Both the position numbers and the translations under genes were made by a program. 64,000 bases of DNA from Diospyros lotus (taxonomy: Eukaryota; Streptophyta; Magnoliopsida; Ericales; Ebenaceae). The notes under the pieces are model-generated. The model was not told where the DNA came from. It made no database searches and saw only the letters and a program-made list of their open reading frames with translations. The stretch covers positions 16,502,616 to 16,566,615 of the forward strand of contig NC_068338.1 in the NCBI RefSeq assembly GCF_014633365.1, in the 5' to 3' direction. This document shows positions 47,771 through 59,974 of the stretch, piece after piece (position 1 is the stretch's first letter; each line of letters opens with the position of its first letter).

Positions 47771-50700
47771 ATGAGTGATTTCGATTGCAAAAAAATGAGA
47801 AATATATGCATTCTTGCCCATGTTGATCATGGAAAGACTACGCTTGCTGACCATTTGATTGCCTCGTATGGGGACGGAGTACTCCACCCAAAGCTAGCGG
47901 GTAAGGTTAGATATATGGATTATCTTGATGAAGAACAGAGGCGAGCTATAACAATGAAGAGCTCTTCCATATCCCTGCAATACAATGATCATTTTATAAA
48001 CCTCATAGACTCTCCAGGTCATATGGACTTTTGTTGTGAGGTCTCTAGTGCTGCCCGGTTGAGTGATGGGGCTTTGGTGTTGGTTGATGCTGTTGAGGGT
48101 GTTCACATTCAGACACATGCAGTGTTGCGCCAAGCTTGGATCGAAAAGCTTACCCCTGTTTTGGTGCTAAATAAGATTGATAGGTTGATATGTGAATTGA
48201 AGTTGAGTCCCATGGAGGCATATACTCGGTTGCAAAGGATTGTTCATGAGGTTAATGGAATTATGAGTGCCTACAAGTCTGAGAAATATCTTTCAGATGT
48301 TGATTCGATACTTGCAGGACCATCCAGTGAGGTAGGTGATGGTAACCAAGAGTTCATTGAGGATGATGAGGAAGATACATTTCAACCACAAAGGGGGAAT
48401 GTCGCTTTTGTGTGTGCATTGGATGGGTGGGGTTTTAGCATTATTGAGTTTGCAGAGTTCTATGCATCAAAACTAGGGGCTAGCACAACTGCATTGCTGA
48501 AAAGTTTATGGGGCCCTTGGTATTTCAATTCCAAGACTAAGATGATTGTGGGAAAGAAGGGAATAAGTGGGGGAAGTAAAGCTCGCCCTTTGTTTGTCCA
48601 ATTTGTTCTTGAGCCACTCTGGCAGGTTTACCAGGCAGCTTTGGAGCCTGATGGGGACAAAGGGGTACTTGATAAAGTCATTACATCATTCAATTTGTCT
48701 ATACCTCCCCGTGAACTTCAGAACAGGGATCCAAAAGCTGTGCTTCAAGCTGTCATGAGTCGTTGGCTGCCTTTATCGGATGCAATCTTATCCATGGTAG
48801 TTGAATATATGCCAGATCCAATAGCTGCCCAATCTTTACGGATTGCACGATTGCTTCCACAGAGAGAAATTATAAATGATGGCATTCCTCCTAATGTGCT
48901 TGCGGAGGCAGAGCTAGTAAGAAGATCTGTTGAGGCTTGTGACTCACGTCCTGATGCACCATGTGTCGCTTTTGTGTCGAAGATGTTTGCTGTTCCTGCA
49001 AAAATGCTACCTCGAAAAGGCTTGAATGGTGAGGTTTTAAACAATTCTACTGATGAAGGCAGGAATAGTGAATCTGATGAGTGCTTCCTTGCATTTGCAC
49101 GGATTTTTAGTGGGGTTATTCATTCAGGGCAGAGGATTTTTGTACTTTCATCTTTATATGATCCGCTAAAAGGGGCATCTGTGCAAAAGCATGTTCAGGA
49201 AGCTGAGTTGCACTCCGTGTATCTAATGATGGGTCAAGGCTTGAAACTAGTGGCATCTGCAAAGGCTGGGAATGTAGTGGCTATTAGAGGTCTTGGCCAG
49301 CATATATTGAAAAGTGCGACCCTTTCATCTACAAAGAACTGTTGGCCTTTCTCAAGTATGGTGTTCCAGGTTTCACCCACTCTTAAAGTTGCTATTGAAC
49401 CTTCAGACCCAGCTGACATGGGTGCATTCATGAAAGGTTTGAAGCTCTTGAACCGTGCAGACCCATTTGTAGAGGTCACTGTGTCATCTAGAGGAGAGCA
49501 TGTTCTTGCTGCTGCTGGGGAGGTTCATCTTGAGAGATGTGTTAAAGATTTGAAGGATAGATTTGCAAAAATTAGCTTGGAAGTCTCACCGCCACTGGTC
49601 TCCTACAAAGAAACTATTGAGGGTGAGTCATCCAATCCATTAGAGAACTTGAAGTTGCCAACTGGAAGCTCTGATTATGTTGAGAAGGTGACCCCAAATG
49701 GTAGATGTGTCGTTCGTGTGCATGTCTTGAAGCTTCCACCTGCATTGACTAAGGTGCTTGATGAGAGTTCTGACCTGCTTACAAGTATTATTGGAGGAAA
49801 ATTGGGCCATTCAGACAAAAACTTTGGAACTCAGCTGACCAGTATTGTAGCAGATGAGAATCCAATTGAAACACTTAAGAAAAGAGTCATGGATGCTATA
49901 GAGAGTGATATTCCTTCTGAGAGTGCAGAGATTGACAAGGATAGGGTAGAGATTCGTAAACAATTGTGGGAGAGGGTTCTTAAGAAAATGTGGGCATTGG
50001 GTCCTCACCGGGTAGGTCCTAACATCCTCTTGACACCTGATTCCAAAGTAAAAGCAACTGATGGTTCTGTTCTCGTCCGGGGTTCCCCTTGCGTGTCTGA
50101 GAAGCTGGGATTTTTGATCAAATCTAATAATGGCATTATAGCTTCTGAGGCATCATCTGCAGAAACTCAAGCACTGTACCAAGAAGAAGAGAGTCTTGAG
50201 AGCAGTGTTGTATCTGGATTCCAACTAGCTACAGAAGCTGGTCCATTGTGTGATGAACCTATGTGGGGTCTGGCATTTGTTGTGGAGGTTTACATTTCTC
50301 CATTGATTGTGCAGTTAAATGAATCTGAAAGTTCTCATCAACCAGAACAATATGGTATATTCAGTGGGCAGGTTGTGACAGCTGTCAAGGATGCTTGTAG
50401 GGCAGCTGTTCTTAAGAGGAAACCTCGGCTTGTGGAAGCCATGTACTTCTGTGAGTTGAACACCGCAACTGAATATTTGGGCCCCATGTATGCAGTGCTT
50501 GCTCGGAGGCGGGCTAGAGTTTTGAAGGAGGAAATGCAGGAAGGATCTCCATTGTTTACTGTGCATGCCTATGTGCCAGTTGCTGAGAGCTTTGGCTTTG
50601 TGGATGAGCTGAGAAGATGGACGTCAGGGGCTGCAAGTGCTCTACTTGTCCTGAGTCATTGGGAAGTGCTTTCTGAGGATCCTTTCTTTGTTCCAAAGAC

Positions 50701-50857
50701 AGAGGAAGAGATTGAAGAGTTTGGAGATGGTTCTAGTGTCCCACGTAATACAGCAAGGAAGCTCATTGATGCTGTGAGGCGGCGAAAGGGTCTCCCAGTT
50801 GAAGAAAAGGTAGTTCAGCATGCTACAAAACAGAGGACCCTGGCACGGAAAGTGTAG
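47771..50857 (+). CDS. EFL1: Elongation factor-like GTPase 1 (ribosome assembly GTPase)
   Basis: An uninterrupted 1028-residue frame, close to the size of plant EFL1 proteins (about 1000 residues). EFL1 (yeast Ria1/Efl1) is a cytosolic EF-2-like GTPase that works with SBDS to release eIF6 from pre-60S subunits, making them competent to join 40S. GTPase motifs are intact: G1 AHVDHGKT at residues 16-23, the G2 region RRAITMKSS at 57-65, G3 DSPGH at 80-84 and G4 NKID at 134-137. Further on come the EF-2-like domain II, domain III (GEVHLERCVKDL) and the EF-G IV/V region (LNTATEYLGPMYAVLARRRARV), ending KQRTLARKV. An acidic, variable insert lies at about residues 176-206. The start is supported by family agreement (MSDFDCKKMRNICILAHVDHG). 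It is intronless, neighboured by a pseudogene 3' and a repeat-rich region 5'. No damage is visible, so it is presumably functional. Confidence 0.96.
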   Translation: MSDFDCKKMRNICILAHVDHGKTTLADHLIASYGDGVLHPKLAGKVRYMDYLDEEQRRAITMKSSSISLQYNDHFINLIDSPGHMDFCCEVSSAARLSDGALVLVDAVEGVHIQTHAVLRQAWIEKLTPVLVLNKIDRLICELKLSPMEAYTRLQRIVHEVNGIMSAYKSEKYLSDVDSILAGPSSEVGDGNQEFIEDDEEDTFQPQRGNVAFVCALDGWGFSIIEFAEFYASKLGASTTALLKSLWGPWYFNSKTKMIVGKKGISGGSKARPLFVQFVLEPLWQVYQAALEPDGDKGVLDKVITSFNLSIPPRELQNRDPKAVLQAVMSRWLPLSDAILSMVVEYMPDPIAAQSLRIARLLPQREIINDGIPPNVLAEAELVRRSVEACDSRPDAPCVAFVSKMFAVPAKMLPRKGLNGEVLNNSTDEGRNSESDECFLAFARIFSGVIHSGQRIFVLSSLYDPLKGASVQKHVQEAELHSVYLMMGQGLKLVASAKAGNVVAIRGLGQHILKSATLSSTKNCWPFSSMVFQVSPTLKVAIEPSDPADMGAFMKGLKLLNRADPFVEVTVSSRGEHVLAAAGEVHLERCVKDLKDRFAKISLEVSPPLVSYKETIEGESSNPLENLKLPTGSSDYVEKVTPNGRCVVRVHVLKLPPALTKVLDESSDLLTSIIGGKLGHSDKNFGTQLTSIVADENPIETLKKRVMDAIESDIPSESAEIDKDRVEIRKQLWERVLKKMWALGPHRVGPNILLTPDSKVKATDGSVLVRGSPCVSEKLGFLIKSNNGIIASEASSAETQALYQEEESLESSVVSGFQLATEAGPLCDEPMWGLAFVVEVYISPLIVQLNESESSHQPEQYGIFSGQVVTAVKDACRAAVLKRKPRLVEAMYFCELNTATEYLGPMYAVLARRRARVLKEEMQEGSPLFTVHAYVPVAESFGFVDELRRWTSGAASALLVLSHWEVLSEDPFFVPKTEEEIEEFGDGSSVPRNTARKLIDAVRRRKGLPVEEKVVQHATKQRTLARKV

Positions 50858-51210
50858 GAAGTTACTAATATTTTTCTTGCCATTGCCTGTTATTGGTGTT
50901 GAGGATATCATTCTTTTCTTTACTTATTCAGCATAGTGACTTCAGTTTATGCTCAGACTTGTGTATCAAAGTTAACTTTTTTGAGTCATGGTCCTGTTGT
51001 ATTTTAAGCCATCATTTGTTAGTGATGTTTCATTTTTTCTTTTTTCAATTTTTTGAGTTTTGAGGATTTTTTGTAAACCAACTTGAAACATAATGTTAGC
51101 ATTGAGTATAGAACTGAATACATTTGAAACATTCATTACCGTTACCAGTATCATGGGGATAAATTTTAAATATTGCGGAAATTCTTTTTCCCTGTTCTTG
51201 ACTGCATCAT
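50858..51210 (+). other. EFL1 3' UTR / intergenic
   Basis: T-rich sequence after the EFL1 stop. A poly-A signal is plausible but I cannot single one out. No coding match. Confidence 0.5.
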
Positions 51211-51214
51211 TTAG

Positions 51215-53644
51215 AAACAAATGGTCAGTTCATATTCCAACCTTTTCCGTCCACGGTATCCAAGGTGCTTCCTCTTTGAAGTTGTTGCACAAGTGCAGCT
51301 TTACTGGAATTCTTGGCAGCAAAGTTTGCCATGATGTCGTATTAACTGACCATAATGATGAAGTTCTCAAGGCAAGGTCCTTGCATGAAATTTCAAAAAA
51401 TTTAAATTTGGGTGAGTTCTGTATTTTAATCCTTGGCTATTATAACTTCTTATTTAATTCGTTAATTTCAGATCCTGAAGAGAAATATAGAGCTTCACTC
51501 ATCTTCTGACACTACAGGTAAATTAAGCTAGTTAAAAATTGTAGTCTTATGTTTGCATAAAGTTAGTATCCTGCTTACGACATCTTTTGTTGCAGGATTA
51601 ATTGCAGATAAGCTAAAATGGGGAAATTCCCAAGACCTCAACCAAATTTTAGAAAGACATCTGGGGAATTTGATCTGGTTCTCGGCACTGATATTTGTAT
51701 CCTAATTGCCGCTTTTCCTTCATTCAGGTTTTCAAGTAATATACAAAAAAAGGCTATTTACGTACATAAATACACACATGCATACACTAGCACCAATACA
51801 CGCACATGGATGGTATCAGTCCTGTAGCTTTGGGTGTTGATATTGAATGCACAGGAACCTGTTATGCAGAGCAAAACCTCTGCTCTAAATATGTTTTAGA
51901 CAGCTTTCTCCAAACATGGTTAAATTTCACAATGCATAGAATGTCATTAAATTACATGAACTCGTGTTCTTTCCCTATTCATAGTATCTATGTTGGTTGC
52001 ATTATGGCTTGATTAATATTTTAAACTTAGAACAACAAAATAATCCCCAGAATTGTTTTTTATCCGTTCTGCTCTTATTGCAACTGTTGCTGCCGTTCTA
52101 GTAATTTTTAATGTTTGTGTATTTGTTCATGTGGGGTTGGCATACATGCTTGTCACGTATGGAAATCTTAAACATTGACCTGAATTTGAAGTTTTTTTCA
52201 TCAAAAGCTAGCCTGACTAATACAAGACAATATAGTTGTTCTAAGTGCCATTACCCAATCCAAATGTGAGGTGCTAGCAGCAGATGTATGCTGGTATGTA
52301 CTATTTTTGCCAAGTCTCTGCGTGTGTTCTTTGTTTGAAGCATTGAACCAAGAAAATTGAGAAAGAAAGCCTTGAAAAGATTCAAGCTTTCAACGGCCTG
52401 GCATTCCTTTGCTTTCTGATACCACGCAACAGCTCCTCTGCCTCTCTGGATGAAGGGCATTGCAATTCCTCCTGGCTTCTTTAACCCAAGCCAAAGTGTA
52501 AATTATTCATGAGAGTGTCCTTTACCTATACCAATGTTACCATGTTTTACGGAATCCTTGCATAGGAGATGGTAAAATAGCAAAAGTGCCTGGGAATGTT
52601 CATGTGGAAAGAAAAACTGTTAATATTCTTGTCTGGAAAGTTAGCAGATTCTCGTTTGTAATCATATCTAGTTCATTATTTTTTCCTTTACAAAAATGAT
52701 TCTATCGAATACAATTATGATATTCTTATCTGGAAAGTTGCTGAATTTTGTTATATGGCTTTAGTTGAAATGAAGTCAACTGTCATTTGAATGCACGGTC
52801 AGCCTTTTGTTCTTACCCGTTACACATCAGCATATATAGTTGTCAAAGGTGTGCTCAAGGCACGCTTAGGCTCAAGGGTCAGCTGAGGGGACCTCGCTCT
52901 TTGAGGTGTGCCCCTAGGGTGCTAAGGCACACCTCACCTTGAGAGAGAACAATAAGTTCAGAAAGTTTGCATTTATACTGTTGCTTATTTGGGAAAACAA
53001 TAAAACACCCCATTATTTAGCTAAATACTGTTGCTTATATTTTATTTATGATTTTACAACTTTGCATTTAACTCTTTATAGGTATATATTGAAGATACTC
53101 TGGTGTATAGGTATTTTTATACAGATTTCTTAAATGTGCACGTTACGTCTAAAAAGTCTCACACCTTTCCCTCGCACCTCGCACCTAGGCTCCAAGCACT
53201 CTGGTGCCTCAGTGCATCTTGAGCCTTTGAAAATGATCCACGTCAGAGTTTGTCCTTTTTGTTTTTTGTTTATATTCTTACCCAAATTTTGTCCTTTGCC
53301 AAATGTTCGTCTCCATTTTTAAGCCATGTATTTACTATAATTTGGAGAAGTTCCATTCAATGTAGTTCCAGAAACAAAATTGTTGCAATATTTTTGCAAA
53401 TTTCACAAAAATATTATCTGGTCACTCTACTTGTAATCTTTAGATCTGTGTCTCAGTTCTTGTGTATTGACTAAGATCCCCTTTTCCCTAGCATTCTAGG
53501 AAATTTGATTTTGTAAAGTTTTCTTTTGTTTTCCTTTTTAGGCCTTGATACTGCAGGAATTTCAATTAGAGAGGAGTGATGGCTGCAGGACTGCCGTCAC
53601 AGCACATGTTGGAACCCTCCACAGTTGCTGGTATCCTTCACTGG
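51215..53644 (+). pseudogene. Methyltransferase-16 (METTL21-like) pseudogene, 5'-truncated
   Basis: Three exon-like blocks join in frame: 51215-51371, 51472-51517 and 51596-51696. They give ...GILGSKVCHDVVLTDHNDEVLK / ILKRNIELHSSSDTT / GLIADKLKWGNSQDLNQILERH, then after a one-base frame change FDLVLGTDIC. This resembles plant putative lysine methyltransferases of Methyltransf_16 (motif TDHNDEVL, then DLVLGADIC). The first intron has a consensus GC donor (AAG|GCAAGG). Decay signs: no N-terminal exons; the SAM-binding ELGxGxGLTGIL site reads LKLLHKCSFTGIL; there is a frameshift at about 51660. A last block (about 53560-53644) with weak STVxGxLxx similarity might be the final exon. It lies just 3' of EFL1 on the same strand. 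Confidence 0.65.
52835..53235. mobile_element. hAT-type MITE, copy 2 (degenerate)
   Basis: The left end TATAGTTGTCAAAGG matches the terminus of the 3662-4054 MITE. The right end reads GAGCCTTTGAAAATG, a damaged inverse. Internal words shared with copy 1 include AAGGCACGC, TAAATGTGC and CCTAGGCTCCAAGC. No target duplication was found. It lies inside the methyltransferase pseudogene region. Confidence 0.6.
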
Positions 53645-53722
53645 TGAATACAGCTAATATTTCCATTTGGTAATTGAAGAAATCATAACCTTTGAAAATC
53701 TTGCAATTTTTGTGTATGAGTG

Positions 53723-54326
53723 TGTTAGATTGGGAGCACTGGCAGTCCTCGATTCAAGTCCAAACACCCACTCAAAACACCCTTACACACTGGTTTAATT
53801 CAATATAGAAATATAACAAGAATAGAATTGAAAAGATTACAGAGAGATCATGCAAACCACACAAAAAACACCCAGCTTTTATCTTGCTTCAGACTGCATA
53901 AAATGGTCCTACATCTAGCCTCCGATCAGAGAGAGTAATCCATTAAGATCTTGATGAAAATCAGTACAAGACTTCTCACATGCACAATCCTTTCTCTCAC
54001 TGATACACAAGAACTCTCACTATGAGATTACAAGACTATCTTCTCTAGCTTTCTCTCACAACAATACAACTCTCGCGCACAACAATGAGAATAATCAATC
54101 ACACATTCCCGACAATTTACCCCACACCTCTTATTTATAGACTTAAGAGCGTGAATTACAAAGAGAGATATAATCGAGACATTTCTCTAACTACTCATCA
54201 CTTAATATAACATACAATTAGACTAAATTACCTAACTTACCTAACTGTCACAGTCACACATATAATCTCAAATAGACATGTTCGAGTCTTTAATCTTCCA
54301 ACCACTCAATACAAAACTGAATAACA
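53723..54326 (-). repeat. 3' LTR of copia C
   Basis: 604 bp. Uninterrupted version of the LTR, sharing the start TGTTAGATTGRGAGCACTGG with the 58585 copy. Confidence 0.85.
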
Positions 54327-54599
54327 ATTCTCCACCATTTTGATTGAGTTGCTGCTTGAAACCTGTTCTCATAAAGTTGCTTATTATCTGGACCCGCATA
54401 AAATTGATCAATTATACAAAATAACCTACAAGAATCTTAAACAATGGTGTAACGTAGACATGGGAATTGCCTTTGTAAATATTAGTTGCATTTTCCTCAC
54501 TAGCCACTTTAATTAGATTTACTTCCTTCCAAGTATATCTCTAATAAAATAGTATCTCACATCAATATGCTTTGTTCTCTCATGGTGAGCTTGATTTTT

Positions 54600-56239
54600 A
54601 CCTAAGTGTATAGCACTTTGGCTATGATACTTAGGATAGCCTTAACATCTTTCCCTAGGAGTTCACCTACTATACCTTTCAACCATAAGACTTTTTTTAT
54701 AACTTCTGTGATAGCTATATACTCGGTCTCTGTGGTAGAAAGAGTCACTACAAATTGTAAATTTGTTTTTCAGCTAATGGTCGAATTATATAGCTTAAAC
54801 ACATATCTTGTAGAAGACCTTCTTTTATCTATATCTGCTGCATAATCAGCATTAGTGAACTTTAGAATGTTTGGCTCTTCATCTAAACTAGCTCCACCAT
54901 AAACTAATGCCATATTGATTGTTCCTTTTAGGTATCTAAATATCCACTACCCAATGGTCTTTTCCCGGATTAGCCATGAACCTACTTGTAACACTTATAG
55001 CATGGGTTAAATCTGACCTTGTACACTCCATACAATATATAAGACTACCTACAACACTCAAATAGGGAATCTTATCCATCTCTCATATGCTCTCTTCATC
55101 ACTAGGTGATTGCAAGTGTGACAATTTGAAATGCTATGCAAAAGGAACATTCACTTCCTTTACTGAAGCATGTGAAATTTCCTAATCAGCTTCTCAAGAT
55201 AGGACTTCTGAGATAGCTGGATCTTCCTTTGCTGTCTATTCCTAGAAATTTCAATCCCTAAAATCTTCCTAGCCTCTCTTAACTCCATTTCAAAGGCTGA
55301 TTTTAACTTCATTTTTAAACTTTGAACTTCCACATCTGATTGACTTGTAATCAGCATGTCATTTACATAGAGAAAGAGATATATGGAGATCTTAGTTGAC
55401 ATATGTCTAAGATAAACATAGCAAATTGTAATCCCTCATCTTGAATCCCTGGCTAATCATGAATGTGTTGAATTTCTTATGTCATTGCCTAGGGGACTGC
55501 TTAAGTCCATATTAGGATCTTTTTAATAGACAAACTTGCTTCTTCTTTCCTCTAACCTCAAATCCTCTAAGCTGTTCCATTAGAATATATATCCTCTTCT
55601 AATTCGCCATGCAGGAATACAATGGTCACATCCATCTGCTCTAGGCTTAGGTCTAAGTGGGCAGACATGGCAAGTAATATCCTAATCGAAGTGTCTCACA
55701 ATTGGTGAGAACGCTTCATTAAAATCCACCCCTTCTACTTGGGTGAAGCCCCATGCTACTAACCTAGCCTTATACCTAGGTTTTGACTCAATTCCTGCCC
55801 ATTCCTTGATTTTAAACAACCATTTACAACCTACCACCCTCTTCCTCAAGGGTCTATCAACCAAGGTCCAAGTCTTATTTTTCCTAAGTGATTCCATCTC
55901 GGATTCCATGGTTGCAAGCCATTTCTTTGAATCCTTAGATCTTACAGCCTCTTCATAAGTGAGAGGCTCTTCCCCAGCTACTTCTAATGCACTATACAAT
56001 GTGCATGCCACTAAATCAGAGAACCCATACCTCAATGGGGGTCTTACTACTTTTTTTTGCCTATCCTTAGCTACATCGTACCTACCTAGACTAGGGTTAC
56101 TATCTGAACTTGATGAACCAGCACTATCAGTGTGCTGGTCTCCATCATAACTTGAGGTATCATCATCATCTGGTTGTTGGAAGCTATCTAAGCTAGAGGA
56201 TCTTGCACCAACACTATGCTGGTCTGCTGCTAAGTCCAT
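54600..56239 (-). pseudogene. copia C reverse transcriptase/RNase H remnant
   Basis: RT opens in the 55682-56239 frame (EAVRSKDSKKWLATMESEM... LVDRPLRKRVVGCKWLFKIK... YKARLVAWGFTQVEGVDFNEAFSP) and then breaks at PIVRH. The catalytic block at about 55365 reads FLYVNDMLITSQ, with Asn replacing the first catalytic Asp of YVDD. RNase H-side text follows in damaged frames down to about 54600. Confidence 0.82.
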
Positions 56240-56516
56240 AGGACTGTTATAAGCAGCATCGTGGGTATCATGATAGCTACTGGTAGCATCATGGGTATCA
56301 TGACAGCCACTGGCAGCATCATGATCTTGTTGTTTCTGATTAATTTCAACAGTTGATTTTGCCTTTTCTTTCCCATCCTCTTATCTTATATCCTTTTCCA
56401 AGAAAGAATTCTCATTGAATGGTACATCCTTAACTCACTATAGTTCTTGGCATACCTTCTTCCAAACTCCATTGCTTGTATCCCTTAACCATTGATGGAT
56501 AACCAATAAATAGGCA

Positions 56517-57320
56517 TCATTTGGCCCTAGGCTCTAATTTGCCTAGCTTTACACGGGCATAGCCTATACAACCAAACACATTTATATGGTCAAGGCTTGG
56601 CTTATGGCCTTTCCACATTTCATAGGGTGTTTTAAACCCTATAGCTGCTAATGGAGACCTATTTATTACATATGCAATTGTATTTACAGCTTTTTCCCAA
56701 AAGGACTTAGGCAACCCAACATGTATCAACATGCATCTCACCCTTTCAAGTAGGGTTCTATTCATCCTCTCGGCTAAGCCATTATGTCTAGGGTTTCCAG
56801 GGGTTGAAAGGTGCTTAAGGATGCCACTTTCACTACACATTAGGGAGAAATCTTTATTACTAAACTCTAGATCATTATTTGTTCTAATGATCTTAATTTT
56901 CCTACCGATCAAATTCTCTATCATGATTTTCCATGTTCTAAAAGCCTCAAAAGTTTGGTATTTTGATTTCAAAACATAAACCCAAACCATTCTAGAGTAA
57001 TCATCTATAATGGATAAGAAATATCTTGTCCCTCCATGAGTTAAGGACTGACTAGGTCCCCATAGATCTAAATGTATATAATCTAATGGGGCTTTCGATG
57101 AATGGGTAGCTTTTTTAGGAAATTTGACTTTTATAAACTTTCATAAGATAAAAGTTTCACACTTATCTAATGCTGTAAAATTTTCAGCACCTAAAATTCC
57201 TTGATTGGATAGTTCTTTAAGGCCTTGTTCACTAATATGGGCCATCCTAAAATGCCACAACCTAGATTGCTCATATGTCTTAGTTTCTCCTATGGCTGCA
57301 TCACCACATAATGTGGAAGC
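56517..57320 (-). pseudogene. copia C integrase remnant
   Basis: The 56517-56990 frame holds the integrase core: IIRTNNDLEFSN, where the second catalytic Asp has become Asn, and HNGLAERMNRTLLERVRCM, which keeps the Glu. The pre-integrase and first-Asp part at 57000-57320 is broken by stops. Confidence 0.8.
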
Positions 57321-58440
57321 CTACAGCACATATATGCCATTATGAAGGATAACCTTCATGCAAATTAGTGAACCTCTTGACACCTTTAGAACTCCACCAT
57401 CCCCCCTATAGGAATAGCCATTCTTGTCTAATTTTCCAAGGGAAATTAGGTTCTTTTTTAATTCAGGAACATATCTTACAACTATTAGGGTTTTAATTAT
57501 TCCATCATGCATCTTAAGTCTTATGTCTCCAATTCCCTTAATGCTACACTCATGATTATTTCCTAAGAGGACCCTACCACCACCAATATCTTTCAAATTT
57601 TGCAACCATTCTCTATTGGATGTCATACGGAAAGAACAACTCGAGTCAAGCACCCAAATTTCCTTATCATCCATGCTAGATACCACTAGTGCATCAGCAC
57701 TATCATAGTCAAACTCACAAATGGAGTTTGAAAATTCAGGACTAATTTTATCTTGAAATTCTTTCTTTCTTTTAGGGCAATGCTTCTTGATATGCCCTTT
57801 TTCATGGCAATGGAAGCATTTAATGACTTTTTTACCACTTCTAGATTTGGACTGAGACCTACCCCTATTCCTAGGGTCTCTTTTCTCTGATCTAAACCTC
57901 ATTGCAAGGACATCTCCTGCAATTTTCTTACCCTCAACCTTCTGTTGTAACTCTTTTGAATTCAATGCCCCTATTACATCTTCTAGAGTCAACGTGTCCC
58001 TACTATGTTTGAGAATGTCTACAAAGGTTTCATAAGACTTAGAAAGTGAATGCAACAATACCAGGGCCTTATCTTCATCATTATACTTGACTTCTATGTT
58101 CTCTAGATCAAGACATAACTTATTGAAGTCATCTATGTGATCCTGTAATTTATGCCCTTCATGCATTTTAAATGTAAAGAATTTAGCCTTTAGATACAAC
58201 CTACTTGACAGTGATTTAGTCAATATAAAGACTCTCCAATCTTAGCCATAACTCGACTGCGGTCTTCATCTTGGAGACTTCTTGCAACACTTTATCTCCT
58301 AGGCTAAGGATTAGGGTATTATAGGCTTTCTTTCCTATTTCGTTTTTCTTTTCTTCGGAGTCAGTCTTAGGCATCTTTGACTTTCCATTGAGGGCTTCTT
58401 CTAGACCAAGATTTCCCAATAGGGCTCTCATTTTCATTTT
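57321..58440 (-). pseudogene. copia C gag-protease remnant
   Basis: Best-preserved part of the element. Two frames (58216-58437 and 57321-58223) cover the Gag N-terminus (MKMRALLGNLGLEEAL), the UBN2 middle, a CX2CX4HX4C knuckle (CFHCHEKGHIKKHC, about 57780-57825) and a protease start reading WVLDSSCSF, with Ser for the Gly of the active-site triad. The first Gag block is split from the rest by a frame change at about 58220. Confidence 0.83.
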
Positions 58441-59974
58441 TCAAAGGCCAAAATCATTTTGACCATCAAACTTTTCAATTTCATACTGTGTGGCAGAGGC
58501 TGTTGAAGCCATTCCTGCGGGTATTTCTATTGATGTCTATAGGTTCTTGGAGATTCTTGATGAGTGACCTGATTGATACCAATTTGTTAGATTGAGAGCA
58601 CTGGTAGTCCTCGATTCAAGTCCAAACACCCACTCAAAACACCCTTACACACACTAGTTTAATTCAATACAAAAATATAACAAGAATAGAATTGAAAAGA
58701 TTAAAGAAAGATCATGCAAACCACACAAGAAACACTTAGCTTTTATCCTGCTTTAGACTGCATAAAACGGTTCTACATCCAGCCTTTAATCAGAGAGAGC
58801 AATCCATTAAGATCTTAATGAAAATCAGTATAAGACTTCTAACATGCACAATCCCTTCTCTCACTAATCCACAAGAACTCTCACTCTGAGATTACAAAAC
58901 TGTCTTCTCTAGCTTTCTCTCACAATAGTATAACTCTCGCATATAACAATGAGAATAATCAATCACAAGTTACTGATAGTTTACCCCACGCCTCTTATTT
59001 ATAAATTTAAAGGCGTGAGTTACAAAAGGAGATATAATCGGGACATTTTCCTAACTACCCCTCACTTAATATAACATACAATTAGACTAAATTACCTAAC
59101 TTGCACTGCCTGTAACGACCCGTTAGTGGGTTCGGGTGATTTATATATTGGAACGAGATATTTATTTTAGTAGAGTAATGCTTCGGTGAATTCTATGTGG
59201 TATTTTTAGTTGATGTGCAATGGAAGGGGAAAAGTCAAACATTTGACTGAAATGGTAGTGGGACTCGCTATGGTTTAAGATATATGTGGAAATTTTGTAG
59301 GTTGTGGGTGATGTTTAATTAAAGCTTAAGATATCAATTAATCATAGAGGGGGTTTCATTTAAGTGCTAAGGGCATTTAAGTCATTTGGAGGAAATATAT
59401 ATATATATATATATTAAGCTAAAGGGGTTTCATTTTTGCAAGAAAGAAGGAACGAGAAGGCAAAGGAAGAGAAGGGAAGGAGGGTTTCGGGAGAGAGACA
59501 ACAAGAAAGGTAAGGGTTCTCTCATTCTTCTTGTTGATTGTTAGGTTTCCAAAGGAGTTGGAGAGTAAGGTTACCTTCATCTTCTCATATTCCTTCTCTT
59601 TTTGCTAGTTTTCTTGTTGAGTGTGTAAAGTAAAAGGACTTGGAGGCTTGTTGGTTCAAGAAGGATCATCAAGAGAGGTTTCTAAGGCAAGTTCTAGTTC
59701 CCTTTCTCTCTCTTGTAAGCTTTAGCTTTGATGTTTGGGGATTTAAGCATGAGAATTCTATGCTTTCTTAAAGTATGGTTGTGTTGGAGGGTGATGTAGA
59801 AACCTTGTAAATCTCTCTTCTGGTTGGTTTAATCTTGTTGGTCTTCTTTGGTTCTCAAAGTAGGGTTAGTTTCACCCTACAATCCTAAAAGGAATGATGC
59901 TTTTGGGTTAAGGGATGACTTGTGTGTGTTTTCCCCCCATTTTTGTTACATTTGGGTATGTTCGGGGGTTTTTC

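Noticed and set aside
52251..52460. Minus-strand open frame of 69 residues with GTGGTATCAGA inside
   Set aside because: No family recognised. The GTGGTATCAGA word could be a relic retrotransposon primer site, but no LTR ends or second copy support it.
53541..53644. Short frame starting MAAGLPSQHMLEPSTVAG as a new gene's first exon
   Set aside because: More likely, though weakly, the decayed final exon of the methyltransferase pseudogene. No downstream coding exon follows because copia C starts at 53723.
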